A stretch of 64,000 nt of DNA from Alphaproteobacteria bacterium (GTDB taxonomy: Bacteria; Pseudomonadota; Alphaproteobacteria; UBA8366). Below the pieces are notes generated by a model that was not told the origin of the DNA, searched no databases, and saw nothing but the letters and a program-made list of their open reading frames with translations. Both the position numbers and the translations under genes were made by a program. Positions 17,937 to 28,063 of this stretch are shown one piece after another; within the stretch, counting starts at the first letter, position 1, and the number at the start of each line of letters is the position of its first letter. The stretch lies in assembly GCA_009377445.1 (NCBI GenBank), contig WHUA01000003.1, positions 248,001 through 312,000 on the forward strand, written 5' to 3'.

Positions 17937-18704
17937 ATGTGTACCCTTGTTCTGTTGCGCCGGCCCGGCCATCGCTGGCCGACGCTCATCGCAGCCAACC
18001 GAGACGAGATGCTGAGCCGCCCCTGGGACCCGCCGGGCACGCATTGGCCGGACCGTCCAGGCGTGGTCGCCGGACGGGACAGGCTCGCCGGCGGGAGCTG
18101 GCTCGGCTGCAACGCCGCGGGCGTGACGGCGGCCATTCTCAACCGGACGGATTCGCTCGGCCCCGCCGCCGGCAAGCGCAGCCGCGGGGAGCTGGTCCTG
18201 GACGCGCTCGATCACAATGATGCGACCGATGCGGCGGATGCGCTGGCGGCGATCGATCCCGAGGCCTATCGCACCTTCAATCTCGTCATCGCCGACAACC
18301 GCGACGCATATTGGCTTTGCAGCCGCGACGGCCGATCGCCGGTGGAAGCCGTCGCCATTCCGGCGGGACTGTCGATGCTGACCTCGGCCAACCTCAACGA
18401 CACGGGCAATTTCCGCATCGCGACCTATCTTCCCCGGTTCGAGCAGGCCGGCGTGCCCGACCCGGATGCGGGCGACTGGTCATCCTGGCGCAGCATCCTC
18501 GCCAGCCGGGACGCGCGCGCGGAAGCAGGGCCGAGCGGGGCGATGTGCATCGTCACCGACTACGGCTATGGCACGTCTTCGAGCAGCTTGATCGCGCTCG
18601 CCTCGCCGGAGGCGAAAATTCGCGACGGCGCGAAGGACGTCTGGCTCTTTGCGAAAGGCCGGCCCGATGACGCAGAATTCCAGCCCGTCACCCTGCCGGC
18701 ATAG
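17937..18704 (+). CDS. NRDE/Tango2-family protein
   Basis: A 255-residue Tango2 (NRDE motif) family protein. It starts Met-Cys, so C2 could become an N-terminal nucleophile as in Ntn hydrolases, and the eponymous NRDE motif is present as AANRDEML near residue 21. LAGGSWLGCNAAGVTAAILN and a C-terminal CIVTDYGYGTSSSS complete the pattern. The biochemical role of the family is unsettled (heme or acyl-CoA handling has been proposed in eukaryotes). It lies 15 bases upstream of an acyl-CoA dehydrogenase gene, with which it is probably cotranscribed. Confidence 0.88.
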   Translation: MCTLVLLRRPGHRWPTLIAANRDEMLSRPWDPPGTHWPDRPGVVAGRDRLAGGSWLGCNAAGVTAAILNRTDSLGPAAGKRSRGELVLDALDHNDATDAADALAAIDPEAYRTFNLVIADNRDAYWLCSRDGRSPVEAVAIPAGLSMLTSANLNDTGNFRIATYLPRFEQAGVPDPDAGDWSSWRSILASRDARAEAGPSGAMCIVTDYGYGTSSSSLIALASPEAKIRDGAKDVWLFAKGRPDDAEFQPVTLPA

Positions 18705-18719
18705 GAGGAAGATTTCGCG

Positions 18720-19868
18720 ATGACCTCTCCCACTCTGTTCGAGCCTTGCGATCTGCCGCCCGCAACGGAAGCCCTCCGGCATGAGGTGCGCGCGTTTCTG
18801 GCCGAGGCGCTCGCCGGCTACGCGCCGTCGCGGCTGGCGAAATCCTGGGCCGAGGGCGATGCGGCCTTCACCAGAAAGGTGGCGCAGAAGGGCTGGATCG
18901 GCATGACATGGCCGAAGAAATACGGCGGCGGCGAGCGCAGCGCGCTGGAGCGCTATGTCGTGCTCGAGGAGATGCTGGCAGCCGGCGCGCCCGTCTGCCT
19001 GCACTGGATCGCGGACCGGCAGAGCGGGCCGCTGATCCTGACGTTCGGCACCGAGGCGCAGCGTCAGGAGATCCTGCCGCGGATCGTCCGGGGCGAAGCC
19101 CATTTCTGCATCGGCATGAGCGAGCCGGATTCCGGCTCCGATCTCGCCTCGATCCGCACGCGGGCCGAGAAGGTCGACGGCGGCTGGCGGGTGAACGGCG
19201 CCAAGGTATGGACCTCCGGCGCGCACAAATGCCACTACATGATCGGCCTGTTCCGCACCGACCCGAAGGCGGAGAAGCACGACGGCCTGTCGCAGTTCCT
19301 GGTCGACCTGAAGACGCCGGGCATCACCATCCGGCCGATCTACAACATGACCGGCGACCACGATTTCAATCAGGTCTACTTCGAGGACGTCTTCCTGCCC
19401 GACGACCGCCTGATCGGCCAGCCGGGCGACGGATGGAAGCAGGTCCTGGCGGAGCTCGCTTTCGAGCGCGCCGGGCCGGAGCGCTACATGAGCAACTACC
19501 CGATGATCGCCCAGCTTATCGGCGCATGCTCGCAGGACCCCGATCCGCGCTCGGCGGTCGAGATTGGGCGCATGGTCGCCCAGATCGCCACCATGCGGGA
19601 AATGTCGCTGTCGGTCGCCGGCATGCAGCAGTCGGGGCAGGACCCGGCGCTGCAGGGCACGATGGTGAAGGAGCTGGGCGTCACCTTCGAGCAGAGCATC
19701 CCGGGCATCGCCCACGACCTGCTCGGCCGCGAGCCGTTGCTCGGCAGCGGCGACGAGTTCGGCGCGTCGCTCGCCTATGTGACGCAGGCCTCGGTCTCCT
19801 TCTCGCTGCGCGGCGGCACGCGCGAGGTCGTGCGCGGCATCATCGCCCGGGGGCTCGGCCTGCGATGA
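18720..19868 (+). CDS. Acyl-CoA dehydrogenase, larger subunit of a pair
   Basis: A 382-residue flavin-dependent acyl-CoA dehydrogenase. The middle domain has FCIGMSEPDSGSDLASIRTR for FAD binding, and the C-terminus has the family signature SLRGGTREVVRGIIARGLGL. AGGAGGAAG precedes the ATG. The stop overlaps the start of a second, smaller dehydrogenase gene (ATGA), which suggests a heteromeric enzyme as known for bacterial FadE pairs. The acyl substrate is unknown; no thiolase or hydratase is adjacent. Confidence 0.92.
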   Translation: MTSPTLFEPCDLPPATEALRHEVRAFLAEALAGYAPSRLAKSWAEGDAAFTRKVAQKGWIGMTWPKKYGGGERSALERYVVLEEMLAAGAPVCLHWIADRQSGPLILTFGTEAQRQEILPRIVRGEAHFCIGMSEPDSGSDLASIRTRAEKVDGGWRVNGAKVWTSGAHKCHYMIGLFRTDPKAEKHDGLSQFLVDLKTPGITIRPIYNMTGDHDFNQVYFEDVFLPDDRLIGQPGDGWKQVLAELAFERAGPERYMSNYPMIAQLIGACSQDPDPRSAVEIGRMVAQIATMREMSLSVAGMQQSGQDPALQGTMVKELGVTFEQSIPGIAHDLLGREPLLGSGDEFGASLAYVTQASVSFSLRGGTREVVRGIIARGLGLR

Positions 19869-20944
19869 GCGAGCAGAAGGAGATCCTGCAGGAATCCGTG
19901 ACGCGGCTGTTCGGCGACCTCGTCACCCGGGACGCGTTGAAAGCGGCCGAGGAGGGAGAATGGCCCGCCGCGCTGTGGTCGGCGCTGGAGGAAAATGGCC
20001 TGACCCAGCCGCTGACGCCGGAGGACCAGGGCGGCGTCGGGGCGAGCTGGGACGACGTCTTCGTCGTCCTGCGCGCGGCAGGGTATTTCGCCGCGCCGGT
20101 TCCGCTGGCCGAGACCATCGTCGCCGGCTGGCTGCTGTCGCAGGCAGGCATGCCGGTTCCGCCGGGCCCGCTGACGATCGCACATCGCGGACAGGCCACG
20201 GGCCTCAGAGCCGTCAAAAGCCGCGGCTGGCGCGCCTCCGGGCGGCTGACCGCCGTTCCCTCCGGCCGCCACGCAGGCCATGTGGTAACCCTGACGGAGA
20301 TCGAGGGCGGGCTGAGGCCGGCGCTGCTTCCGGTCCTGGGCGCTGCCGTCGAACGCGACCTCAACATCGCGCGCGAGCCGCGCGACACCCTCGCTTTCGA
20401 CGCCGCGCCCGCCGAAATTGGAGCCGCGGTGGAGACTTCGGGCGACGGCGACGCGGTACGCCTCTACGGCGCGATGGCGCGAAGCGCCCAGATGGCGGGC
20501 GCCTGCGAGAGGGCGCTTGCGGAAGCCGTGCAATACGCCCAGGACCGCGTCCAATTCGGCCGGCCGATCGGCAAATTCCAGGCGATCCAGCACCAGCTCG
20601 CGGCGCTCGCGGCGAAATCCGCCCAGGCGACGATGGCCGCAGCCGCCGCCTTCCGGGCGGCCGACCGGGGCGACCCGCGCTTCGAGGTCGCCTGCGCAAA
20701 GATCGTCGCCGGCGAGGCTGCCGGCCTCGCGGCCGCCGTATCGCACCAGGTGCATGGGGCCATCGGCTTCACCTACGAGCACGCCCTCCACTTCACGACC
20801 CGCCGGCTGTGGTCCTGGCGTCCCGAATTCGGGGCGGAAAGCCATTGGGCGGAGGAGCTGGGCCGCCGGACGGCCGCGCGGGGGCCCCAAACCCTGTGGA
20901 CGGAACTGACGGAACGGCAGTCCGGCCGGGCGCATCGAGGCTGA
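19865..20944 (+). CDS. Acyl-CoA dehydrogenase, smaller partner subunit
   Basis: A 359-residue acyl-CoA dehydrogenase-family protein, translationally coupled to the previous gene by an ATGA overlap. The C-terminal half is recognisable (YAQDRVQFGRPIGKFQAIQH and HQVHGAIGFTYEHALHFTTR). The middle domain is shorter and less conserved than in the partner, as in the non-catalytic subunits of alpha2beta2 acyl-CoA dehydrogenases. I infer that it contributes part of the FAD or substrate site to the partner at 18720. Confidence 0.9.
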   Translation: MSEQKEILQESVTRLFGDLVTRDALKAAEEGEWPAALWSALEENGLTQPLTPEDQGGVGASWDDVFVVLRAAGYFAAPVPLAETIVAGWLLSQAGMPVPPGPLTIAHRGQATGLRAVKSRGWRASGRLTAVPSGRHAGHVVTLTEIEGGLRPALLPVLGAAVERDLNIAREPRDTLAFDAAPAEIGAAVETSGDGDAVRLYGAMARSAQMAGACERALAEAVQYAQDRVQFGRPIGKFQAIQHQLAALAAKSAQATMAAAAAFRAADRGDPRFEVACAKIVAGEAAGLAAAVSHQVHGAIGFTYEHALHFTTRRLWSWRPEFGAESHWAEELGRRTAARGPQTLWTELTERQSGRAHRG

Positions 20945-20946
20945 AT

Positions 20947-20970
20947 CCGGGCCGCTTTTCACCGGCCCGG
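20947..20970 (+). terminator. GC-rich hairpin after the dehydrogenase pair
   Basis: CCGGGCCG and CGGCCCGG form a perfect 8-bp stem around an eight-base loop, starting two bases after the stop codon. No T-tract follows, so it is at best a weak or factor-assisted terminator. It would separate the dehydrogenase operon from purC. Confidence 0.45.
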
Positions 20971-21015
20971 CGCCTCCCGCTTGCCGTCCGGCCTGGGCGG
21001 CCTATATCTAAATCA

Positions 21016-21043
21016 TTGGAATTAACCACTGAATCTCTAATCC
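21016..21043 (+). promoter_or_regulatory. Possible sigma70-type promoter for purC
   Basis: TTGGAA (21016-21021) and TAATCC (21038-21043) are 16 bases apart in the locally A+T-rich part of the 218-base gap before purC. The match to consensus is modest. It is the best-looking candidate in the gap. Confidence 0.3.
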
Positions 21044-21162
21044 CCTTGCGCTTCAATGCCTCGATTGTACCGGGGCGGGGCAATTGGTATATCAACGGCC
21101 CAGGACAGCCCCAGGAACTGCCAGGAGCTGATTGAGGGCTATTCGCCGAGAGGTTTCACCGG

Positions 21163-21930
21163 ATGTCGAGACGGAGACGGATTTATGAGGGCAAGGCCAA
21201 GATCCTCTTCGAGGGGCCCGAGCCCGGGACGCTGGTGCAGTACTTCAAGGACGACGCCACGGCCTTCAATCACAAGAAGACCGGCACCATCACGGGCAAG
21301 GGCGTGCTCAACAACCGGATTTCCGAGTATCTGATGGTCAAGCTCGGCGAGATCGGCGTGCCGACGCATTTCGTGCGCCGTCTCAACATGCGCGAGCAGC
21401 TCGTCCGCGAGGTCGAGATCATTCCGATCGAAGTCGCCGTGCGGAATGTCGCGGCCGGATCGCTGGCCAAGCGCTTCAACCTCACCGAGGGCATGCAGCT
21501 GCCCCGCTCGATCGTCGAGTACTATTACAAGGCGGACGAGCTGGACGACCCGCTGGTTTCGGAGGAGCACATCACCGCTTTCGGCTGGGCGACGCCCCAG
21601 GATCTCGACGACATGCTGGCGCTCGCGCTCCGGATCAACGACTTCCTGACGGGCCTCTTCCTCGGCGTGAACCTCAAGCTCGTCGACTTCAAGGTCGAGT
21701 TCGGACGGCTCTACGAAGAGAACGGCGACATGCGCGTGGTGCTGGCCGACGAGATCAGCCCGGATAGCTGCCGCCTGTGGGACATCGAGACGAACAAGAA
21801 GCTCGACAAGGACCGCTTCCGCCACGACCTGGGCGGCGTCGAAGAGGCGTACCAGGAAGTGGCGCGCCGCCTTGGAATCCTGCCGGAAGGCGGGCCGACG
21901 GACCTCAAGGGTCCCGAGATGGTGCAGTAG
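21163..21930 (+). CDS. purC: SAICAR synthetase
   Basis: A 255-residue phosphoribosylaminoimidazole-succinocarboxamide synthase, which adds aspartate to CAIR in purine synthesis. The start [20 protein letters not shown], the [20 protein letters not shown] segment and the [12 protein letters not shown] motif are diagnostic. It heads the compact purC-purS-purQ-purL cluster, with 14 bases to purS. The 218-base upstream gap suggests that transcription starts here. Confidence 0.97.
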   Translation: MSRRRRIYEGKAKILFEGPEPGTLVQYFKDDATAFNHKKTGTITGKGVLNNRISEYLMVKLGEIGVPTHFVRRLNMREQLVREVEIIPIEVAVRNVAAGSLAKRFNLTEGMQLPRSIVEYYYKADELDDPLVSEEHITAFGWATPQDLDDMLALALRINDFLTGLFLGVNLKLVDFKVEFGRLYEENGDMRVVLADEISPDSCRLWDIETNKKLDKDRFRHDLGGVEEAYQEVARRLGILPEGGPTDLKGPEMVQ

Positions 21931-21944
21931 GGCATACGGTTTCC

Positions 21945-22187
21945 GTGAAAGCACGCGTACACATCACACTGAAGAGCGGCGTACTCGACCCACAGGGCAA
22001 GGCCATCGGCCATGCCCTGGAGGCCCTCGGCTTCGAGGGCGTCAACGAGGTGCGCCAGGGCAAGGTCATCGAGATCGACCTGGTCGAGGAAGATCCCGCC
22101 AAGGCGCTCAGGCAGCTCGAGGAAATGTGCCGCAAGCTGCTCGCCAACACGGTCATCGAGAACTACGTCATCGACCTGGAGCCCTGA
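21945..22187 (+). CDS. purS: FGAM synthase small subunit PurS
   Basis: An 80-residue PurS protein, which bridges PurQ and PurL in the three-part formylglycinamidine ribonucleotide synthase and helps ammonia transfer. The sequence [20 protein letters not shown] and the [15 protein letters not shown] strand are characteristic. The start is GTG at 21945, the only start that places the conserved beta strand at the N-terminus. PurS is expected here because PurL is the short form. Confidence 0.95.
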   Translation: MKARVHITLKSGVLDPQGKAIGHALEALGFEGVNEVRQGKVIEIDLVEEDPAKALRQLEEMCRKLLANTVIENYVIDLEP

Positions 22188-22236
22188 CGCCGGAAGAGGC
22201 GGCAGCGGCAGCATCGCAAGGGAGCAAATCGACACC

Positions 22237-22926
22237 GTGAAGGCAGCGGTCATCGTCTTCCCCGGTTCCAATTGCGACCGCGACGCGGCGGTGGCGCTGC
22301 GCGACGCCACGGGCGAAGCGCCCGCCATGGTCTGGCACCGCGACAGCGCCTTGCCCAAGGTCGACCTGATCGTCGTCCCCGGCGGCTTCTCCTACGGCGA
22401 CTATCTCCGCGCCGGGGCGATGGCCGCGCGCTCGCCGATCATGCGGGACGTGGTCCGGCGGGCGAAGGACGGCGTGCCGACGCTCGGCATCTGCAACGGC
22501 TTCCAGATCCTGACCGAAGCGGGGCTGCTGCCGGGCGCGCTGATGCGGAACGCCGGCCTCAAATTCGTCTGCCGCAAAGTGGCGCTCAGGGTCGAGAACA
22601 GCCAGACCTTCTTTACCGCCGGCTATGCGGCGAACCAGGTGGTGGAATTCCCGATCGCGCATCACGACGGCCACTATTTCGCTGACGACGGCACGCTGGA
22701 CCGCCTGGAAGGCGAAGGCCGCGTGGCCTTCCGCTATGCGCCCCTCGAGGGCGATACCGCGTCCGACGGCAACCCCAACGGATCGAGCCGCAACATCGCC
22801 GGCATCTTCAACGAAGCGAAGACCGTGCTCGGCCTGATGCCGCACCCGGAGCGCGCCGCCGACCCGCTGCATGGCGGAACCGACGGGCGCCTCATGTTCG
22901 ACGCGATGGCGCGGGCCCTCGGTTGA
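22237..22926 (+). CDS. purQ: FGAM synthase glutaminase subunit PurQ
   Basis: A 229-residue class I glutamine amidotransferase that supplies ammonia to PurL. The nucleophile is C86 in [10 protein letters not shown], and the His/Glu pair lies in [14 protein letters not shown] near the C-terminus. [15 protein letters not shown] is the typical start. Translation begins at a GTG (22237) with AAGGGAG about ten bases upstream. It follows purS after 49 bases. Confidence 0.96.
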   Translation: MKAAVIVFPGSNCDRDAAVALRDATGEAPAMVWHRDSALPKVDLIVVPGGFSYGDYLRAGAMAARSPIMRDVVRRAKDGVPTLGICNGFQILTEAGLLPGALMRNAGLKFVCRKVALRVENSQTFFTAGYAANQVVEFPIAHHDGHYFADDGTLDRLEGEGRVAFRYAPLEGDTASDGNPNGSSRNIAGIFNEAKTVLGLMPHPERAADPLHGGTDGRLMFDAMARALG

Positions 22927-22962
22927 TGACAGGTGGCATTCACGCATCTCTCGCTACAAAGT

Positions 22963-23074
22963 CCTCCCCCCTTGAGGGGGAGGATTTAGGTGGGGGGTAT
23001 AGACCCCGAAAATCTGTTGAGAGGCTTGCGCCGGCCACCCCCCACCCTAACCCTCCCCCACAAGGGGGGAGGGA
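22963..23074. repeat. G/C-tract palindromic element between purQ and purL
   Basis: Part A is a hairpin (CCTCCCCC/GGGGGAGG) followed by ATTTAGGTGGGGGG; part B is CCACCCCCCACCCTAACCCTC followed by a CCCCCACAAGGGGGG hairpin. A and B can also pair with each other through GGTGGGGGG and CCCCCCACC. A second element with the same parts in permuted order is at 26046-26152. It interrupts the purQ-purL gap and could form a strong RNA structure inside the operon. Confidence 0.85.
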
Positions 23075-23134
23075 AAAGAGCGCTGGCCGCAATGGCTTAC
23101 ATCTAATCGGCGCCGGCACGGCAGAATTCGACAC

Positions 23135-25375
23135 ATGCGCGAAACCGACAAGTTAATGACAGGCGTCGAGGCAGAGCGCCCCGAGCCGGCGGCGGTCACG
23201 CAGGAGCTCATCCGGGAGCACGGCCTGACGCCGTCGGAATACGAGACGCTGCTCGGCATCCTCGGCCGCACGCCAAGCATCACCGAGCTCGGCATCTTCT
23301 CCGTCATGTGGTCGGAGCATTGCTCCTACAAATCCTCGAAGCGCTGGCTCAAGACGCTGCCGACGACGGGTCCGCGCGTTATCTGCGGGCCCGGCGAGAA
23401 TGCCGGCGTGGTCGACATTGGCGGCGGCAAGGCCGCGATCTTCAAGATCGAAAGCCACAACCATCCGAGCTTCATCGAGCCCTATCAGGGCGCGGCGACG
23501 GGCGTAGGCGGCATCCTGCGCGACGTGTTCACGATGGGCGCGCGGCCGATCGCCAATCTCAACGCGCTCCGCTTCGGCGCGCCGGACCATCCCAAGACCC
23601 GGCACCTCGTCGCCGGCGTGGTGGCGGGCATCGGCGGCTACGGCAACTGTATCGGCGTGCCGACCGTCGCGGGCGAGACGAATTTCCACCCGGCCTACAA
23701 CGGCAACATCCTGGTCAACGCCATGACCGTCGGCATCGCCGACGCCGACCGGATCTTCTATTCCGCCGCCGCCGGGCCCGGCAACCCGGTCGTCTATGTC
23801 GGCTCCAAGACCGGGCGCGACGGCATTCACGGCGCGACCATGGCTTCGGCCGAGTTCTCCGAGGACAGCGAGGAGAAGCGCCCGACCGTCCAGGTCGGCG
23901 ACCCGTTCACGGAGAAGCTGCTGCTGGAGGCCTGCCTCGAGCTGATGGCGACCGACGCCATCGTCGCGATCCAGGACATGGGCGCGGCGGGGCTGACCTC
24001 GTCTTCCGTCGAGATGGCGTCGAAGGGCGGCGTCGGCGTCGAGCTCGACCTCGACCAAGTGCCGATGCGCGAAACCGGCATGACCGCCTACGAGCTGATG
24101 CTGTCGGAGAGCCAGGAGCGGATGCTCATGGTCCTGAAGCCGGGGCACGAGGACGCGGCGCGCACGATCTTCCACAAGTGGGAGCTCGATTTCGCGGTGA
24201 TCGGGCGCATCACCGAGACCGGCCGGCTGATCCTCAGGAAGGACGGCAGGGTGCAGGCCGACATTCCGGTGGACCCGCTGGTCAGCGAGGCGCCGCTCTA
24301 CGACCGGCCCTGGGAGCCGAGCCCCGCCCGTCCCCGCGTCGCCTCGGCGGATGTCCCCGCGCCCGCCGATCCGCTCCAGGCGCTCAAGACGCTGCTCGGC
24401 TCGCCCGACCTGTGCAGCCGGCGCTGGATCTGGGAGCAGTACGACCACATGGTGATGGCCGACACCGTGTGCGGGCCGGGCGGCGACGCCGCGGTCGTGC
24501 GCATCCACGACACGACGCGTGGCCTCGCCATGACGACGGATTCGACGCCCCGCTATTGCCTCGCCGATTCGGAAGCGGGCGGCCGGCAGGCGGTGGCCGA
24601 GGCTTGGCGCAACCTCGTCGCAGCAGGCGCCACGCCGCTCGCCCTCACCAACAACCTCAATTTCGGCAATCCGGAACGGCCCCGCATCATGGGGCAGTTC
24701 GTCGGCTGCGTGCAGGGCATGGGCGACGCGGCCCGTGCGCTCGACTTCCCCGTCGTGTCGGGCAACGTCTCGCTCTACAACGAGACCGAAGGCGAGGCGA
24801 TCCTGCCGACGCCGGTGATCGGCGGCCTCGGCCTGATCGACGATCTCGCGACCGCGCCGCGGGCTGCCTTCGCCCAGGCGGGCGACACGATCCTGCTGAT
24901 CGGCGAGACGGAAGGCTGGCTCGGCGCTTCCCTCTACCTCCGCGAGATCTGCGGCCGCGAGGACGGCGCGCCGCCGCCGGTGGACCTGGACGCCGAGCGC
25001 CGCAACGGCGAATTGGTGCGGCGGCTGATCGCGGACGGCGCGGTGCGCTGCTGTCACGACCTGTCGGACGGCGGGCTCCTGGCCGGCATCGCGGAGATGG
25101 CGCTCGCGGGCGGCATCGGCGCCGCGATCGACCCGCCGGCGGACGCCCTTCCCGCCCATGCCTGGCTGTTCGGCGAGGACCAGGGGCGGTATCTGATTGC
25201 CGTCGCCGATCCGGAGCCCGTCATGAAAGCGGCAGGAAAGGCCGGTGTCCCGGCACGCGCGATCGGCCGGACCGGCGGAGCGTCGTTGACAGTCGGGGGG
25301 GCCTGCACCATATCGTTGGCTGAGCTACGGGCGGCGCACGAGGGCTGGTTACCGGGGTTCATGGGATCGGCCTGA
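23135..25375 (+). CDS. purL: FGAM synthase large subunit PurL (short form)
   Basis: A 746-residue phosphoribosylformylglycinamidine synthase catalytic subunit. The conserved [14 protein letters not shown] contains the catalytic histidine, and two AIRS-like ATP-binding halves follow ([33 protein letters not shown]). The length fits the small PurL that needs PurS and PurQ. The start is ATG at 23135, with an in-frame ATG at 23156 as alternative. A repeat element lies in the 208-base gap upstream. Confidence 0.96.
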   Translation: MRETDKLMTGVEAERPEPAAVTQELIREHGLTPSEYETLLGILGRTPSITELGIFSVMWSEHCSYKSSKRWLKTLPTTGPRVICGPGENAGVVDIGGGKAAIFKIESHNHPSFIEPYQGAATGVGGILRDVFTMGARPIANLNALRFGAPDHPKTRHLVAGVVAGIGGYGNCIGVPTVAGETNFHPAYNGNILVNAMTVGIADADRIFYSAAAGPGNPVVYVGSKTGRDGIHGATMASAEFSEDSEEKRPTVQVGDPFTEKLLLEACLELMATDAIVAIQDMGAAGLTSSSVEMASKGGVGVELDLDQVPMRETGMTAYELMLSESQERMLMVLKPGHEDAARTIFHKWELDFAVIGRITETGRLILRKDGRVQADIPVDPLVSEAPLYDRPWEPSPARPRVASADVPAPADPLQALKTLLGSPDLCSRRWIWEQYDHMVMADTVCGPGGDAAVVRIHDTTRGLAMTTDSTPRYCLADSEAGGRQAVAEAWRNLVAAGATPLALTNNLNFGNPERPRIMGQFVGCVQGMGDAARALDFPVVSGNVSLYNETEGEAILPTPVIGGLGLIDDLATAPRAAFAQAGDTILLIGETEGWLGASLYLREICGREDGAPPPVDLDAERRNGELVRRLIADGAVRCCHDLSDGGLLAGIAEMALAGGIGAAIDPPADALPAHAWLFGEDQGRYLIAVADPEPVMKAAGKAGVPARAIGRTGGASLTVGGACTISLAELRAAHEGWLPGFMGSA

Positions 25376-25401
25376 GCGCCAACGGGGAGGCTCCAACAAA
25401 G

Positions 25402-25641
25402 ATGGCAATGAGCGCGATTGAAATCGAACGGATGATCAAGGAAGCGATTCCGGGGGCGCAGGTGCAGATTTCCGACCTGCGCGGCGACGGCGACCACTAT
25501 GCCGCCCTCGTCAAAGCGCCTTCCTTCAAGGGAAAGAGCCGCGTCCAGCAGCACCAGATGGTCTACGACGCGCTGCGCGGGCGCATGGGCAACGAGCTGC
25601 ACGCACTCGCCCTGCAGACCGCCTTACCCGACGATGCCTGA
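25402..25641 (+). CDS. BolA-family protein
   Basis: A 79-residue BolA-like protein. The family partners monothiol glutaredoxins in iron-sulfur cluster handling and iron sensing. IERMIKEAIPGAQVQISDLR and the KGKSRVQQHQMVYDALRGRM segment, which includes the C-terminal histidine used for cluster binding, are typical. It lies 26 bases after purL and 45 bases before a monothiol glutaredoxin gene, the classic BolA-Grx pairing. Confidence 0.94.
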   Translation: MAMSAIEIERMIKEAIPGAQVQISDLRGDGDHYAALVKAPSFKGKSRVQQHQMVYDALRGRMGNELHALALQTALPDDA

Positions 25642-25686
25642 CCCGACCGGCCGGGCGAACGGTTTTTTCAGAATGAGGATGGCGCA

Positions 25687-26022
<336 letters not shown>

Positions 26023-26045
26023 GCTGATATTGCGTTCCGCGCTCC

Positions 26046-26152
26046 TCACCCCCACCTAAATCCTCCCCCATCAAGGGGGAGGACTTTTAAGTATTTGCCA
26101 TCTCAATAAATTTCCCTCCCTCCTTGTGGGGGAGGGTTAGGGTGGGGGGTGT
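26046..26152. repeat. G/C-tract palindromic element (second copy, permuted)
   Basis: Contains the same two cores as the element at 22963-23074. On the complementary strand the order is part B (CCACCCTAACCCTCCCCCAC plus hairpin) then part A (CCTCCCCC hairpin plus ATTTAGGTGGGGG), the reverse of the first copy. The spacer between cores differs. It lies between the convergent grxD and LLM oxidoreductase genes and ends 13 bases before the latter's stop codon. Confidence 0.85.
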
Positions 26153-26164
26153 CCGCGCCAGCCT

Positions 26165-27205
26165 CTACAGCAGCTCCTCCGCAAAGAACCTGAGCGCATC
26201 TAAATTCGGCTTGCGCAAGATCAGCGTGCCGATCTTCCCCTCCGCCCCGGCCTTCTTCCACGCGGCGAGCCGCTCGCGCACCCGCGCTTTCGGGCCGACC
26301 AGCGCGATGTCGTCGACCAGCGCATCCGGCACCGCGGATTCCGCCTCCAGCCTTCGGCCAGCCAAGTAAAGGTCCTGGATCTTGACCGCCGCCGCCTCGT
26401 AGCCGAGGCGCTTGGCGAGGTCGTTGTAGAAATTCTTGCCGCGCGCGCCCATGCCGCCGATGTAGAGCGCGAGCTGCGCCTTGATCGGCCTGCGGCATGC
26501 GTCGAGGTCGTCGCCGATCGCCGCGTTGACGTAGGGCGCGACGTCGAAATTCTCGAGCCCCTTGCCGGCCCCGGCCTTGGCGAAGCCTTCGGAGAGCGCG
26601 TCGCCGAATACCTCGAACCGGTCAGGATTCATGTAGATGGGAATAAAGCCGTCGGCGATCTCCGCCGCCGTCCTGACGCCGCTCGGCGTGATCGCGGCGG
26701 TGTAGATCTCGAGCGACGGATCGCCGTGCAGGATGCTCTTCAGCGGCTTGCCGAGGCCGGTCGTGCCCTCGCCGGTCCGCGGGATCTGGTAGTGCTCGCC
26801 CTCATGGGTCAGCGGCTCCTGCCGCGCCAGCACCTTGCGAACGATGTCGATGTATTCGCGGGTGCGGGCGAGCGGCTTGCCGTAGGGCACGCCGTACCAG
26901 CCCTCGACCACCTGCGGCCCCGACGGCCCGATGCCGAGGATGAAGCGGTTGCCCGACATCGACTGCAGCGTCATCGCGGTCATCGCCGCCATCGCGGGCG
27001 CCCGCGCCGGCATCTGGATGATGCCCGTCCCGACCTTGATGCGCGTCGTGCGGGCGAGGATCCAGGCGGCGGGCGTTATCGCGTCCGAGCCGTAGGATTC
27101 GGATGTCCAGACCGAGTGGTAGCCGAGGCGCTCCGCCTCGAGCACCATCTCCATGTCGACCGAGAACCGCGCGGCGCCGCCGCCGTGTACAAGCCCGAGG
27201 CGCAT
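26165..27205 (-). CDS. Luciferase-like (LLM) flavin/F420 oxidoreductase
   Basis: A 346-residue TIM-barrel protein of the bacterial luciferase-like superfamily. [40 protein letters not shown] and [20 protein letters not shown] are family signatures of the F420-dependent N5,N10-methylene-H4MPT reductase-like group. Without F420 genes in view the cofactor could be FMN or F420. The protein is cytoplasmic and probably acts on a secondary or xenobiotic substrate. Confidence 0.88.
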   Translation of the reverse strand: MRLGLVHGGGAARFSVDMEMVLEAERLGYHSVWTSESYGSDAITPAAWILARTTRIKVGTGIIQMPARAPAMAAMTAMTLQSMSGNRFILGIGPSGPQVVEGWYGVPYGKPLARTREYIDIVRKVLARQEPLTHEGEHYQIPRTGEGTTGLGKPLKSILHGDPSLEIYTAAITPSGVRTAAEIADGFIPIYMNPDRFEVFGDALSEGFAKAGAGKGLENFDVAPYVNAAIGDDLDACRRPIKAQLALYIGGMGARGKNFYNDLAKRLGYEAAAVKIQDLYLAGRRLEAESAVPDALVDDIALVGPKARVRERLAAWKKAGAEGKIGTLILRKPNLDALRFFAEELL

Positions 27206-27246
27206 GGCTGTCTCCCTCCATTGCCGTCACCGGCCCATCCTACATG

Positions 27247-27273
27247 AAAAAGGGGCGCAGCATCCTGCGCCCC
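27247..27273 (-). terminator. Intrinsic terminator downstream of rpsD
   Basis: On the minus strand a 9-bp stem (GGGGCGCAG/CTGCGCCCC) with a four-base loop is followed directly by TTTTT. It begins about 30 bases after the rpsD stop codon, the textbook layout of a rho-independent terminator. Confidence 0.85.
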
Positions 27274-27303
27274 TTCCCGCAACGGTGCGGTTTCGGCGGC
27301 CGG

Positions 27304-27918
27304 TTACCGCGAATAGAACTCGACGACGAGGTTCGGCTCCATCTTCACCGGATAGGGCACGTCCTCGAACTTCGGCGTGCGCACGTAGGTCGCCGCCACC
27401 TTGCGGGAATCGACCGTGATGTAGTCGGGCACGTCGCGCTCGGCCGACTCCATGGCGTCGAGCACCATCGGGATCTGCCGGCTCTTCTCGCGCACTTCGA
27501 TCACGTCGCTGTCCTTCACCAGGTAGGACGGGATGTTGACCTTCCTGCCGTTGACGCTGATGTGGCCGTGGCTGATGAACTGGCGGGCGGAAAACACCGT
27601 CGGCACGAACTTGGCGCGGTAGACGACCGCGTCCAGCCGGCGCTCGAGCAGGCCGATCAGTTGCTCGCCGGTATCGCCGCGCAGTTGCGCCGCCGTCTGG
27701 TAGTAGCGGCGGAACTGCTTCTCGCCGATGTTGCCGTAGTAGCCCTTGAGCTTCTGCTTGGCCGCGAGCTGCGTGCCGAAATCGGACGGCTTGCGGCGGC
27801 GCTGGCCATGCTGGCCGGGGGCGTATTCGCGCTTGTTGAAGGGGCTGCGGGGCCGGCCCCAGAGATTGACGCCGAGGCGGCGATTGATCTTGTACTTCGA
27901 TTGTACGCGTTTGGTCAT
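27304..27918 (-). CDS. rpsD: 30S ribosomal protein S4
   Basis: A 204-residue S4 protein, a primary 16S rRNA-binding protein of the small subunit. The start [20 protein letters not shown], the [19 protein letters not shown] segment and the S4 domain ([20 protein letters not shown] and [15 protein letters not shown]) are clear. The N-terminal zinc Cys set of some S4 proteins is absent. It is a single-gene unit with its own promoter at 28019-28046 and terminator at 27247-27273, a common alphaproteobacterial arrangement. Confidence 0.98.
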   Translation of the reverse strand: MTKRVQSKYKINRRLGVNLWGRPRSPFNKREYAPGQHGQRRRKPSDFGTQLAAKQKLKGYYGNIGEKQFRRYYQTAAQLRGDTGEQLIGLLERRLDAVVYRAKFVPTVFSARQFISHGHISVNGRKVNIPSYLVKDSDVIEVREKSRQIPMVLDAMESAERDVPDYITVDSRKVAATYVRTPKFEDVPYPVKMEPNLVVEFYSR

Positions 27919-28018
27919 GCTCTAAAACCCTGGTTTGTCAGGCGTTATCTGATCCAGTCAGCCATCTGCATGGCGGGATCCCGCACGCGGCGGGTCCACG
28001 TTACCGGAAGGTGGGCGG

Positions 28019-28046
28019 ACTATAGGGATTGCGGCCGATTTGTCAA
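28019..28046 (-). promoter_or_regulatory. Consensus-like sigma70 promoter of rpsD
   Basis: Reading the minus strand: TTGACA (28046-28041), a 16-base spacer, TATAGT (28024-28019). Start of transcription should fall near 28012, leaving a leader of about 90 bases. The leader contains the palindrome GCGGGATCCCGC and another small hairpin, which could take part in S4 autoregulation. Confidence 0.75.
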
Positions 28047-28063
28047 ACCCGCCCTGATAAAGG

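Noticed and set aside
18908..19864. Upstream extension of the smaller acyl-CoA dehydrogenase frame
   Set aside because: The extension overlaps the larger subunit gene in another frame and is Arg-rich; the ATG at 19865 in an ATGA overlap is the real start.
23153..25159. Minus-strand open frame of 668 codons opposite purL
   Set aside because: Antisense of a certain gene, rich in Arg/His/Asp/Val without domains.
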